DNA of 64,000 bases from JAQGMV01 sp963828715 (GTDB taxonomy: Bacteria; Pseudomonadota; Gammaproteobacteria; Burkholderiales; SG8-41), in the NCBI GenBank assembly GCA_963828715.1, contig CAWHFX010000020.1:62001-126000 (forward strand), written 5' to 3'. Shown in pieces: positions 17,146 through 26,027 of this stretch; position 1 is the first letter of the stretch; each line of letters starts with the position of its first letter. Position numbers and translations under genes: made by a program. The notes under the pieces are model-generated. The model worked only from the letters and a program-made list of their open reading frames with translations. It searched no databases and was not told the origin of the DNA.

Positions 17146-17886
17146 TTGACAGCCGACAGCCGCCTCATCGCCGTCACCGGCGCCAGCCGCGGGATCGGTG
17201 CCGCCATCGCCGTGGAGCTCGCGCGGCGCGGCTTTCGCGTCGCCTGTCTGAGCCGCCGGGGGACGCCGCCTGCGGCAGAATTGCCCGCGGAGCTCGCGGC
17301 CCGTTTCGTCTGTGCGCGTTGCGATGTCACCGACGAGAGCAGCGTGCGTGCCGCGCTCGCAACGATCGCCGTGGAAGGTGTGCACGGTGTCGTCAACAAC
17401 GCGGGTATCCATCTCGACGCGCCCAGCCATGAACTCACGCTCGAAACATACGAGCAAGTCATGCGGACGAACGCAACATCGGTATTCACCGTCTGCCGCG
17501 AAGCGTATCCCCATCTTGTCAAAGCAGGCGGCGGCACGATCATCAACATCGGTTCGTTCTTCGACAAGATCGGTGTGAAGCGCAACCTCGCGTATTGCGC
17601 GTCCAAGGCCGCCGTCGGAGCAATCACCCGCTGTCTCGCCGTCGAGTGGGGGGCGAAGAACATTCGCGTACTCGACGTCGCACCGGGCTATATCGAGACT
17701 GATCTGAACCGCGATGCTTTCGAGGCAGGACCGTTACGCGACTATCTGCAGAAGCGCATTCCCGGCAAACGCCATGGCACCGCGGAAGAAGTCGCGCGTC
17801 TCGTCGCTGCGATATTCGTCGAGGACATTCCTTTCCTCAACGGAGACACGATCTACATCGACGGCGGTCAGGGTATTGCGCACTGA
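17146..17886 (+). CDS. Short-chain dehydrogenase/reductase
   Basis: The 246-residue SDR has the cofactor motif TGASRGIG (11-18), NNAG in beta-4, the catalytic Ser in INIGSFFDK and the YCASK Tyr-x3-Lys pair. It probably oxidises a hydroxyacyl-CoA in this operon (a BadH-like role is inferred from neighbours). I prefer the TTG at 17146 because a GAGGGG site precedes it; a GTG at 17134 would place the start inside the dispersed repeat. The next gene starts two bases after its stop codon. Confidence 0.85.
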   Translation: MTADSRLIAVTGASRGIGAAIAVELARRGFRVACLSRRGTPPAAELPAELAARFVCARCDVTDESSVRAALATIAVEGVHGVVNNAGIHLDAPSHELTLETYEQVMRTNATSVFTVCREAYPHLVKAGGGTIINIGSFFDKIGVKRNLAYCASKAAVGAITRCLAVEWGAKNIRVLDVAPGYIETDLNRDAFEAGPLRDYLQKRIPGKRHGTAEEVARLVAAIFVEDIPFLNGDTIYIDGGQGIAH

Positions 17887-17887
17887 C

Positions 17888-19054
17888 ATGAACGTCTTCG
17901 ACCGCATCGATGCAAGCGTAGTTTTCAGCGACGAAGAGCGCATGCTGATCGAGAGCGTGCGCGCACTCGCGCGCGACACGATCGCGCCGCAGGCGGCCGA
18001 GTATGACCGGAGCGGCGCGTTTCCGTGGCCCAACGTGCAGGCGATCAATGCCCGCGGCCTGAACGCGATGTTCATACCGGAAGCGTATGGCGGCGCACCT
18101 CTTTCATATGCGGCGTACCTCGAATGCGTGCGGGAGATTTCCGGCGCATGCGCATCGACCGGCATTATCTGGGCCACCAACTTTCACGCCATGAAGCCGC
18201 TGATCGATTTCGGACGCGAAGATCAGAAGGCGCGCCTGCTGCCGGTGATGGCGCAGGGCGGCATCGCTTCGCTGACCATCACCGAGCCGAGCGCCGGTTC
18301 CGACGCCACGGGGATGAAGACGCAGTTCAAGCCCGACGGCGAGCACGTCGTCGTGAACGGGACGAAGACCTTCATCACGAACGGCGCGCACGCGGATCTC
18401 TATCTGCTCTTCGGAAAATGGAGCGAGATCGAGGACGGCCGGAAAGCCATCACCGCACTCGTTGTCGAGAAGGGAGCGCCGGGGCTTACGGTCGTGAGGG
18501 AGGAAGACAAGATGGGGCTGCGCGCGTCGAGTACCGCGACGCTCGCATTCGAAAACTGTCGTGTGTCTCGCGCGAACGTCCTGGGCGAACCGGGCCAGGG
18601 TCTCGCGATCCTGCTTGCGTCGCTCAACAAGTCACGGCCGAGCGTGGCTGCGCACGCGCTGGGAATCGCCCGCGCGGCGTTCGAGGATTCGATCGCGTAC
18701 ATCAACGACCGCAGACAGTCGGGACGCCGCATCGTCGAGTTCCAGGGCATACAGTTCATGCTCGCGGATATGGCCACCGACCTCGCCATGTGCGAGTCCT
18801 GGCTGTGGCACGTGGCGCGCCTGTTCGATCGCGGCGCCACGGATTTCGGGGTCGAAGCGTCGATGCTCAAGCTGCGCGCGTCGGACCTGGCGATGCGCAT
18901 CTCGACCGACGCGGTGCAGCTGCACGGCGGCTACGGCTACTGCAAGGACTATCGCGTCGAGCGGCTCATGCGCGATGCGAAGATCACGCAGATCTGGGAA
19001 GGCACGAATCAGATCCATCGCCAGTTGATCGGCCGCAGCTTCGAGCGCAGATAG
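17888..19054 (+). CDS. Acyl-CoA dehydrogenase
   Basis: This 388-residue flavoenzyme introduces a double bond alpha-beta to an acyl-CoA and passes electrons to ETF. The FAD-binding signature LTITEPSAGSDATGMKT is present, followed by VNGTKTFITNG, and near the C-terminus QLHGGYGYCKDYRVERLMRD and WEGTNQIHR, where Glu371 is at the usual catalytic-base position. The ATG at 17888 is immediately after the SDR stop. In this operon it may act on an alicyclic acyl-CoA (AliB-like), by inference. Confidence 0.93.
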   Translation: MNVFDRIDASVVFSDEERMLIESVRALARDTIAPQAAEYDRSGAFPWPNVQAINARGLNAMFIPEAYGGAPLSYAAYLECVREISGACASTGIIWATNFHAMKPLIDFGREDQKARLLPVMAQGGIASLTITEPSAGSDATGMKTQFKPDGEHVVVNGTKTFITNGAHADLYLLFGKWSEIEDGRKAITALVVEKGAPGLTVVREEDKMGLRASSTATLAFENCRVSRANVLGEPGQGLAILLASLNKSRPSVAAHALGIARAAFEDSIAYINDRRQSGRRIVEFQGIQFMLADMATDLAMCESWLWHVARLFDRGATDFGVEASMLKLRASDLAMRISTDAVQLHGGYGYCKDYRVERLMRDAKITQIWEGTNQIHRQLIGRSFERR

Positions 19055-19066
19055 AGACTCCTCGGA

Positions 19067-20200
19067 ATGCAACCTCTCAAAGGCATTTGCGTCCTCGACT
19101 TCAGCACGTTGCTGCCGGGGCCGCTTGCGACACTGATGATGGCCGAGGCCGGCGCCGAGGTGATCAAGATCGAACGGCCCGGTCACGGCGACGAGATGCG
19201 CTCGTACGTGCCGAAATTCGGTGCGGACAGTGTGAATTTCGCTCTGCTCAATCGCGGCAAGCGGAGCATCGCGATCGACCTCAAAGCGCAGGGCGCGATC
19301 GAGAAGCTCACGCCGCTCATACGGCGCGCCGACGTGGTGGTCGAGCAGTTCCGCCCCGGTGTCATGGACCGGCTGGGGCTGGGTTACGAGGCGCTGCGCG
19401 CGATCAATCCGCGGATCGTCTACTGCGCTATCACCGGGTATGGGCAATACGGGCCGCGTGCCGACGTGGCTGCGCACGATCTGAATTACGTTGCCGAGGC
19501 CGGCATGCTCGGTCTCACGCGCAGCGCCGACGGCGCACCGGTGCTCCCGGCGGCACTCGTTGCCGATATCGCAGGGGGCACTTACCCCGCCGTCGTGAAC
19601 ATCCTGCTCGCGCTGCGCGAGCGTGATGCGACAGGCGCGGGCTGCAAGCTCGATATCGCGATGGCCGACAATCTCTTCACGCTCATGTATTGGGGCCTGG
19701 GGAATGGCCTCGCTGCAGGGGAGTGGCCCAGACCGGGCGGCGAGCTCGTGACGGGCGGCTCACCGCGTTACAACATCTACCGCACGCGCGACGGCCGGTT
19801 TCTCGCGGCCGCACCGCTCGAGCAGAAGTTCTGGACGAACTTCTGTGAGTTGCTGGAGCTGCCTTCTGCGCTGCGCGATGACGGCGTCGATGCCGATGCG
19901 ACCAGAGCCGCCGTGGCCGAACGCGTAGGCGCGCGCAGCGCGGATGAGCTGAAGGCGTTGTTCGACGGTCAGGACGTCTGTTGCGCGATCGCCGCCAGCA
20001 TCGAAGATGCGATACACGATCCTCATTTCGTTGCCCGCGGTGTGTTCGCGCGGGAACTTGCCGCCGAGGGCAATACGATTCCGGCATTGCCGGTTCCGAT
20101 CGCCGACACGTTCCGCGCATCCGAGCGCACTGCGGGCTACCCGCTATTAGGCGAGGCGAATGCGCTGCTGAGCGATAAACAAGTGACGAGTGACCGGTGA
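19067..20200 (+). CDS. Class III (CaiB/BaiF) acyl-CoA transferase
   Basis: The 377-residue protein is a family III CoA-transferase or racemase. It opens with LKGICVLDFSTLLPGPLATL, has the EVIKIERPGHGDEMR motif, and an Asp at residue 167 (VADIAGG) aligned to the catalytic Asp of formyl-CoA transferase. It could swap CoA between the substrate of this pathway and a donor, which would make it an alternative to the frameshifted ligase. The last residues (VTSDR) are encoded by a GTGACGAG-type repeat. Confidence 0.88.
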   Translation: MQPLKGICVLDFSTLLPGPLATLMMAEAGAEVIKIERPGHGDEMRSYVPKFGADSVNFALLNRGKRSIAIDLKAQGAIEKLTPLIRRADVVVEQFRPGVMDRLGLGYEALRAINPRIVYCAITGYGQYGPRADVAAHDLNYVAEAGMLGLTRSADGAPVLPAALVADIAGGTYPAVVNILLALRERDATGAGCKLDIAMADNLFTLMYWGLGNGLAAGEWPRPGGELVTGGSPRYNIYRTRDGRFLAAAPLEQKFWTNFCELLELPSALRDDGVDADATRAAVAERVGARSADELKALFDGQDVCCAIAASIEDAIHDPHFVARGVFARELAAEGNTIPALPVPIADTFRASERTAGYPLLGEANALLSDKQVTSDR

Positions 20201-20208
20201 CGAGTGAA
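20181..20208. repeat. Short GTGACGAG-type repeat
   Basis: About 28 nt (AAGTGACGAGTGACC followed by GGTGACGAGTGAAG) match the repeat array at 16874-17069. It overlaps the end of the CoA-transferase gene and supplies its final five codons and stop, then runs into the spacer before the reductase gene. Confidence 0.7.
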
Positions 20209-20222
20209 GAACTGAGGGGGAC

Positions 20223-21223
20223 ATGAAGGCGCTGGTCATCCACGAGCACGGTCCGCTCGAGAATCTGACTCTGACGCAAGTCGCCGATCCGGTGCCTCAG
20301 CCGGCGACAGGTGCTCGTGGATGTGAAAGCGGCGAGCGTCAACTTTCCCGATCTGCTCGTGATCGGCGGCACGTATCAGAACTTGCCGGCGCGTCCATTC
20401 AGTCCGGGTAAGGATCTCGCGGGCGTCGTCGCCGCGGTCGGCGCCGGCGTGACGGAGTTCAAGCCCGGCGATCGCGTCTGTGCGCAGGTCGAATTCGGCG
20501 CGTATGCGGAGAAGTGTCTCGTGCCGCAGGTCAATTGCCATCATCTGCCGGAAAGCATCGGTTATACGGATGCGGCGGCGATGGGCCTCACTTATCTCAC
20601 GGCGCATTTCGCGCTCGTCGAGCGAGGCCGCCTGTGCGCGGGTGAGACGGTGCTCGTCACCGGAGCGGCGGGTGGCGTCGGGCTTGCTGCCGTGCAGCTT
20701 GCCAAGGCGCTGGGCGCCCGCGTCGTGGCCGCGGTAAGCAGCGATGACAAGGCTGAGCACGCGAAAGCCGCGGGCGCCGAACACGTGGTGCGAACCGATG
20801 TCGCGGACCTGCGCTCCGCGCTGCGCACGCAGATTCAAGCAGCTACCGGCCCCGGCGGAGCCGACCTCATCATCGACACCGTCGGCGGAGACGTGTTCGA
20901 TGCGAGCCTGCGCGCGATCGCCTGGTGCGGAAGGCTCGTGATCGTGGGATTCGCGCAGGGACGCATTCCGGAAATCAAGGCCGGCTATATTCTCGTCAAG
21001 AACATTGCGCTCATCGGTCTGCAGATCAGTGACTACCGCGACCGCGAACCGGGCAAGTTGCGTGCAGCGCAGCAAGCGCTGTTCTCTCTCTATCAGCGCG
21101 GGCTCGTAAAGCCGCACGTGATGGCGTGCTTTCCGCTTCGAGGAGCATCGCACGGCGCTCGCGCTCGTGAAAGAGCGCAAGGTCGTCGGCAAAGTCGTAT
21201 TCACTCCGCCCGGCGTCGTTTGA
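20223..21223 (+). pseudogene. NADPH:quinone oxidoreductase, two frameshifts
   Basis: This is a zinc-free MDR reductase of about 332 residues broken at both ends. It starts MKALVIHEHGPLENLTL in one frame; one extra G in 20310-20311 shifts into VDVKAASVNFPDLLVIGG, the Rossmann loop VTGAAGGVGLAAVQLAK and DTVGGDVFDA; one extra C near 21139 shifts the tail, which otherwise reads EEHRTALALVKERKVVGK and ends at TGA 21221-21223. Both lesions are single-base insertions, as in the ligase gene at 14434. Recent inactivation or assembly error are both possible. Confidence 0.85.
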
Positions 21224-21326
21224 CACCCGTATGCGCCTTGTTTATAAAGATTCGCACGCGCTCGCTTGCAGGTGCGAGTAGCGCGACTCGCAAACCTCTT
21301 CCCCGCAGTTCCGGAGCACACAGCGC

Positions 21327-22055
21327 ATGGGACGCATAGGCCTGCTGGTTCCCTCTTCGAACACGACGGTCGAACCCGAGTTCTATCGGGCGCTGCCACG
21401 CGACGTGACGCTGCACACCGCGCGACTCTACCTCACGCGCATCACTCCCGAGGCGATCCTCAGTATGGTCGCCGAGATGGAAACACAGGCGCGCTTGCTT
21501 GCGTCGGCGGATGTCGACGTGATCGTCCTCGGCGCGACCGCGCCCAGCTTCCTCAAGGGACTCGGCTACGACCGCGAACTCATCGCAAAAATAGAGGCGA
21601 TCACCGGACGCACGGCAACAACGACCTCCACCGCCCTGATCGAAGCGATACGTCATGTCGGTGCGCGTCGGGTCGTGCTCGGGTCGGCTTACGACGCAAA
21701 GGTCAACGGCATCGCGAAAGCTTTCCTGGAGGCGAGCGGTGTGCAGGTGGCCGCGATGAAGGGGCTCTCGCTCGTGGACAATCTCGTGGTCGGACGCCTT
21801 GGACCCGATACCGCGTACGATCTTGCGCTCCAGGTGAATCGCGATGATGTCGACGCAATCGTTCTTTCCTGCACCAACTGGCAGACGATGGACGCGCTCG
21901 AACGCATCGAGCGTGAAGTCGGCAAGCCCGTAATCTCAACCACGCAGGCGAGCATCTGGGCCGCGCTGCGCGCCATCGGACATGCGCAGCCGGTGAACGG
22001 CTATGGCCGTCTGCTGCGCGAGCTGGCGGCGGAGAAACGGGCGCAAACCGTTTAA
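21327..22055 (+). CDS. Asp/Glu racemase-fold protein, arylmalonate decarboxylase-like
   Basis: The 242-residue protein belongs to the maleate isomerase / arylmalonate decarboxylase branch of the Asp/Glu racemase superfamily, seen from GRIGLLVPSSNTTVEPEF and the VNGYGRLL C-terminus. The first catalytic-Cys loop reads VLGATAPSF, with Ala70 replacing Cys, while the second loop keeps Cys182 (VLSCTNWQ). Arylmalonate decarboxylases also have only the second Cys, so a decarboxylase-like or cofactor-free isomerisation role is possible. The adjacent paralogue retains both cysteines. Confidence 0.8.
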   Translation: MGRIGLLVPSSNTTVEPEFYRALPRDVTLHTARLYLTRITPEAILSMVAEMETQARLLASADVDVIVLGATAPSFLKGLGYDRELIAKIEAITGRTATTTSTALIEAIRHVGARRVVLGSAYDAKVNGIAKAFLEASGVQVAAMKGLSLVDNLVVGRLGPDTAYDLALQVNRDDVDAIVLSCTNWQTMDALERIEREVGKPVISTTQASIWAALRAIGHAQPVNGYGRLLRELAAEKRAQTV

Positions 22056-22076
22056 CTCCTACAAGGAGACTTCATT

Positions 22077-22838
22077 ATGTACGGATGGCGCGGACGCATC
22101 GGACTGCTGGTGCCGTCGATCAACACCACGATGGAGCCCGAGTTCTGGCGCATTGCACCGGAAGGCGTCTCGGTGCACAGCGCGCGCATCGCGGGCGGCC
22201 GTCATGGCACGCCGGAAGAGCTGCGCAGCATGGAAAGCGCAAGCAGGAAAGCCGCGGAAGAAGTGGCGATGGTCGAGCCGGACGTGATCGTCTACGGCTG
22301 CACCAGCGGGAGCTTCTTCGAAGGACCCGAGTGGAATCGCAAGATCTGCGAACAGCTCACTGCGATCGCGAAAGCGCCGACGGTTACGACAGCCGGAGCG
22401 ATGGCCGCGTGTCTGATGTCCGGGGGCCACAGGAAAGTCGATGTCGTAACGCCGTACGTCGAGCTCACGAACGAACGGCTCAAGCAGTTCCTGAAGGCGC
22501 ACGGCATCGACGTCGTGAAGCTCGGAACGTTCGATATGCTCGACATGTTCGACCATGCCAAGATCGCGCCGGACGAAATCTACCGCAAGGTGAAGTCGAT
22601 CACGACTGCCGACTCGGACGCAGTGTTCGTCGCCTGCACGCAGCTGCGTGCACTGGAGGTGGTGGACATGCTCGAACGCGATCTTGGAAAGCCGGTCTAT
22701 TCCGCCGTGCAGGCTTCGGCGTGGCAGGCGTTCGATGCGATCGGGATCGATCCGCAGATCGAAAACTGCGGCAGCCTCCTGCGCCGCCTGTCCGACTCGA
22801 GACTGAAGAGCCGCGAAACGGTGCGCCGCTCGGCCTAG
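22077..22838 (+). CDS. Asp/Glu racemase-fold protein, maleate isomerase-like
   Basis: This 253-residue protein is a paralogue of the preceding gene with both catalytic cysteines: Cys75 in VYGCTSGSF and Cys187 in VACTQL. That pair is the signature of maleate cis-trans isomerase and related two-Cys racemases. It begins RIGLLVPSINTTMEPEFW, and the ATG at 22077 has an AAGGAG site. The spacing of 21 nt to its neighbour indicates co-expression. The natural substrate may be a substituted maleate or malonate from the ring-cleavage route, by inference. Confidence 0.83.
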   Translation: MYGWRGRIGLLVPSINTTMEPEFWRIAPEGVSVHSARIAGGRHGTPEELRSMESASRKAAEEVAMVEPDVIVYGCTSGSFFEGPEWNRKICEQLTAIAKAPTVTTAGAMAACLMSGGHRKVDVVTPYVELTNERLKQFLKAHGIDVVKLGTFDMLDMFDHAKIAPDEIYRKVKSITTADSDAVFVACTQLRALEVVDMLERDLGKPVYSAVQASAWQAFDAIGIDPQIENCGSLLRRLSDSRLKSRETVRRSA

Positions 22839-22892
22839 ATCATCAAGAGCCGCCCGCACGAAAACAGAGCGGCTTCATCGGCGAGGGGAGTA

Positions 22893-24407
22893 TTGGCAAA
22901 GAACGAAACGGTGGCCGACGTCATCGTCGTTGGCGGTGGCGGCGCGGGCCTTGCCGCGGCTGCGGAAGCTGCACGCATGGGCCGCAGCGTCATTCTGCTG
23001 GAAAAGAACCCGCAGACAGGCGGCAGCACGTCGTGGTCGGTCGGCTCCGTTACGGCGACGAACACGCCGCATCAGAAACGGGCCGGCATTCAGGATAGCC
23101 CACAGGCGCACTTCGAAGACCTCGCGCTGCATGCGGGTCCGCTTGCGCCTCGTGACAATCTAGTGCTGCGCCGCATTCTCGTCGACAACACGACCGACAT
23201 GCTCGAGTGGCTGATGGGGCTCGGCGTGGTTTTCGTCGGTCCCATGCCCGAGCCGCCGCATCGCTACCCGCGCATGCACAACGTCGTACCGAACTCGAAG
23301 TCGTTCGCCTACCACCTGACGCGGCATTGCGAATCGCTGGGCGTGAACATCCACGTCGGGTGTGTCACGGAGCGCATCCTCGAAGAGAACGGGCGTGTGA
23401 CCGGGGTCGAAGTCCGCAGCGCGACGGGCACCGAGACGTTTCGTGCGCGCGGCGCAGTTGTGCTGGCGAGCGGCGATTACAGCGGCGGGTCGGATCTCAA
23501 GGCCCATTTCGCGTCGTCCGATGTTGCCGATGTGGAGGCGGTGAATGCCTCGAGTACCGGCGATGGCCATCGCATGGCGCTCGCCCTCGGCGCCGCGGTC
23601 GTGAACGGTGACATCGTGCGCGGCCCGATCATGCGTTTCATCCCGCCCACACGTCCCAACTTCATACAGAGGCTCCCGCCGTCGAAGCACGTGGCACAGT
23701 GCATCGCCTGGTCGATGGACGTGCTGCCGCAATGGGTCCTGCGGCCGTTTCTAATGAGCTTCCTTACGACCGCGCTCGGGCCGTCGCCGGATCTCTTCAA
23801 AACCGGTGCGATTCTCGTCAACAACCGCGGCGAGCGCTTCGTGGACGAGCTCGGCAAGCCTGCGCACGCCGTCGCGCGCCAGCCCGAGCGCATTGCATAC
23901 ATCGTGTTCGACGATCAGCTCGCGGAGAAATTCGAGGCGTGGCCCTATTTCGTCTCGACTGCGCCCGGCGTCGCCTACGCGTACCTGAAGGATTACCGGC
24001 GCAATCGTGCGGATATCTATCACCAGGCCGATACGCTGAATGGACTGGCGGCGTCGATGCGTGTTCCTGCCGACAAGCTCACCGCGACGTTTGGCGAGTA
24101 CAACGACAGCAGCCACGGCGACCGGCCGGTACTGGCGCGCAAGCCGTATTACGCGCTCGGGCCCGTGAAGAGTTATGTCGTGTTTACCGACGGTGGCCTG
24201 AAGGTGAGCGAACGACTGGAAGTGCTGCGTGAAGACGGATCGGTCATCCCGGGGCTTTATGCCGCGGGCTCGGCGGGGCAGGGTGGGCTGCTGCTCGAAG
24301 GACACGGACATCATCTCGGCTGGGCGTTCATATCGGGCCGCATTGCAGGGCGCCATGCGGCGTTCGATGTGCCGTTGAAACCAGTACCGGTGGGCAGTGA
24401 CCGCTGA
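22893..24407 (+). CDS. FAD-dependent oxidoreductase, fumarate reductase/ketosteroid dehydrogenase type
   Basis: The 504-residue flavoprotein has an N-terminal FAD dinucleotide motif (VVGGGGAGLAAAAEAARMG), the LLEKNPQTGGSTSWS segment typical of the FAD_binding_2 family, and a C-terminal FAD segment IPGLYAAGSAGQGG followed by LEGHGHHLGWAFISGR. It lacks a signal peptide and heme motif, so it is cytoplasmic. It starts with TTG at 22893 behind GAGGGGAG. Its place beside maleate isomerase-like genes suggests reduction or dehydrogenation of an unsaturated acid. Its C-terminus (GSDR) abuts a GTGACGAG-type repeat. Confidence 0.8.
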   Translation: MAKNETVADVIVVGGGGAGLAAAAEAARMGRSVILLEKNPQTGGSTSWSVGSVTATNTPHQKRAGIQDSPQAHFEDLALHAGPLAPRDNLVLRRILVDNTTDMLEWLMGLGVVFVGPMPEPPHRYPRMHNVVPNSKSFAYHLTRHCESLGVNIHVGCVTERILEENGRVTGVEVRSATGTETFRARGAVVLASGDYSGGSDLKAHFASSDVADVEAVNASSTGDGHRMALALGAAVVNGDIVRGPIMRFIPPTRPNFIQRLPPSKHVAQCIAWSMDVLPQWVLRPFLMSFLTTALGPSPDLFKTGAILVNNRGERFVDELGKPAHAVARQPERIAYIVFDDQLAEKFEAWPYFVSTAPGVAYAYLKDYRRNRADIYHQADTLNGLAASMRVPADKLTATFGEYNDSSHGDRPVLARKPYYALGPVKSYVVFTDGGLKVSERLEVLREDGSVIPGLYAAGSAGQGGLLLEGHGHHLGWAFISGRIAGRHAAFDVPLKPVPVGSDR

Positions 24408-24450
24408 GTCGTGTGACCAGTCACTCCAGTCGCGAGTCACCAGGCACAAG
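24394..24450. repeat. Degenerate GTGAC/GTCAC repeat
   Basis: This stretch around the stop of the flavoprotein gene contains GCAGTGACC, GTGTGACCAGTCACTCC and GCGAGTCACC units in both orientations. It resembles the array at 16874-17069 and fills part of the spacer before the next gene. Confidence 0.5.
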
Positions 24451-24516
24451 GCACCGCAACCAGCGATGCTCGGAATGTTGGGATATGCGAGCACAGGTCA
24501 TCTGAAGGCAGGCGAA

Positions 24517-25026
24517 ATGATCTTCATGAGCGAGACCGGCATCACCGATCCAGCGCGCGAGCGTGAGTTGGACGCGTGGTACGTAGACCATCTGAAAATC
24601 ATGCTGACCGTCTCCGGTGTCCACTCGGCCCAACGCTTCAAGTCGAGCTCTCCCGGTTATCCGCCGTCGCTTGCGATGTATACGATGACCTCGGCGAGCG
24701 TGTTTCAGGACCCGTACTACCTCAGCGTGCGCGGCATGGGCGAATGGCTGCCGCTCATCGACCGTAAGTACTATCGACGCAATCTCTTCGACGGACTCGC
24801 ACGCGCGCCCGAAGTCGGGGAACACGAACGGCTGCTCGTCGCGGACCGTGCGCAGCCGGAGCAGCAGCTGCTGGGCGTGCCGTGGGCCTGGCTCGAATGC
24901 GTCGGTATCGATCGTTCGACTCCCCTCCGCGGTATCGCCGTGGTGAAGCAGGATTTCGATGAGCGGGCGCTTTCGAGTGCCGGCATCGCGCTTTACTCAC
25001 CCATCGCGCGGGCTATCACGAAGTGA
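24517..25026 (+). CDS. Dimeric alpha/beta-barrel (EthD-like) protein
   Basis: The 169-residue product has the dimeric ferredoxin-like-fold pattern RERELDAWYVDHLKIMLTVSGVHSAQRF, comparable to EthD-like proteins and to the two-domain protein at 31832. The start at 24517 (MIFMSETG) has a GGCAGG site; a longer frame begins at 24466. Such proteins often accompany oxidative or ring-cleavage catabolism, but the reaction is unknown. It lies 20 nt before a TctC gene. Confidence 0.6.
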   Translation: MIFMSETGITDPARERELDAWYVDHLKIMLTVSGVHSAQRFKSSSPGYPPSLAMYTMTSASVFQDPYYLSVRGMGEWLPLIDRKYYRRNLFDGLARAPEVGEHERLLVADRAQPEQQLLGVPWAWLECVGIDRSTPLRGIAVVKQDFDERALSSAGIALYSPIARAITK

Positions 25027-25046
25027 CCTCGAATCGGAGAAGCCGG

Positions 25047-26027
25047 ATGAAAGCGCGTTTCGCGCTGCACGCGACGAGCGTCGCAGCCGTGTTGGTTTTG
25101 GGATGGTCGAACGTGGCCTCGCCGCAGGCGCCGTATCCTGCAAAATCGATTCGCCTCATCGTTCCGTGGCCGCCCGGCGGTGGCGCGGACGTGCTGACCC
25201 GCATGCTCACGCCGAAGCTGTCCGAAGCGCTCGGCCAGCAGATCATCATCGACAACCGCGGCGGCGCTGCGGGCAACATCGGCGCGGAGCTCGCGGCAAA
25301 AGCGCCGCCCGACGGCTATACGATCGTGTTCGCCTACTCCGGCACGCATTCGATCAATCCGCACATCTACGGCAAGATGCCGTTCCGCGAGACCGACTTC
25401 GCGCCGATCATCTGGCTCGCGTCGGTGCCGCAGGTGGTAGTGGTTCATCCTTCGCTGCCGGTCAAAAACATCCGCGATCTCGTCGCGCTCGCAAAAGCGA
25501 AGCCCGGCGAGCTGTCCTACGGCTCAAGCGGCAACGGTGCGATCAATCACCTGGCGGGCGAGCTTTTCAACTACATGACGGGCACCAAGCTCGTGCACGT
25601 GCCGTACAAGGGCGGCGGTCCGGCTGCGGTCGCGCTCATCAGTGGCGAAATCGCGCTGATACTCGGCGAGCCGGCCACGCTGGTCGGTCACATCAAGGCC
25701 GGAAAAGTGCGTGCGCTCGCCGTAACGAGCGAAAAGCGCTCCATGTTCCTGCCGGATCTGCCGACCGTGGCTGAATCCGGTGTTCCCGGTTACGACGTGA
25801 CTTCATGGAACGGAATGCTCGCACCCGCCGCAATACCGGGCGACATCGTGCGGCGCCTGAACGGCGAGTACAACAAGATCATCGCCGACGGCGAGATGAA
25901 AAAGCGCATGATCGAGAATGGTTACGAACCGGTCGGCGGGCCACCGGAGAAGTTCGGCGCCCACATTCAGGCCGAGCTGGCGAAATGGGCGCCGGTCGTG
26001 AAGCGCGCGAACATTCGGGTCGATTGA
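25047..26027 (+). CDS. TctC/Bug-family periplasmic solute-binding protein (orphan 2)
   Basis: The 326-residue receptor has a signal peptide (residues 1-30), YPAKSIRLIVPWPPGGGADVLTRM, the second-domain motif LSYGSSGNGAINHLAGELF and HVPYKGGGPA. It probably senses or binds the carboxylate handled by the preceding enzymes and ends the block. No TctA/TctB accompanies it. The ATG at 25047 follows GGAG; a GTG at 25023 is possible but would precede the signal peptide. Confidence 0.92.
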   Translation: MKARFALHATSVAAVLVLGWSNVASPQAPYPAKSIRLIVPWPPGGGADVLTRMLTPKLSEALGQQIIIDNRGGAAGNIGAELAAKAPPDGYTIVFAYSGTHSINPHIYGKMPFRETDFAPIIWLASVPQVVVVHPSLPVKNIRDLVALAKAKPGELSYGSSGNGAINHLAGELFNYMTGTKLVHVPYKGGGPAAVALISGEIALILGEPATLVGHIKAGKVRALAVTSEKRSMFLPDLPTVAESGVPGYDVTSWNGMLAPAAIPGDIVRRLNGEYNKIIADGEMKKRMIENGYEPVGGPPEKFGAHIQAELAKWAPVVKRANIRVD

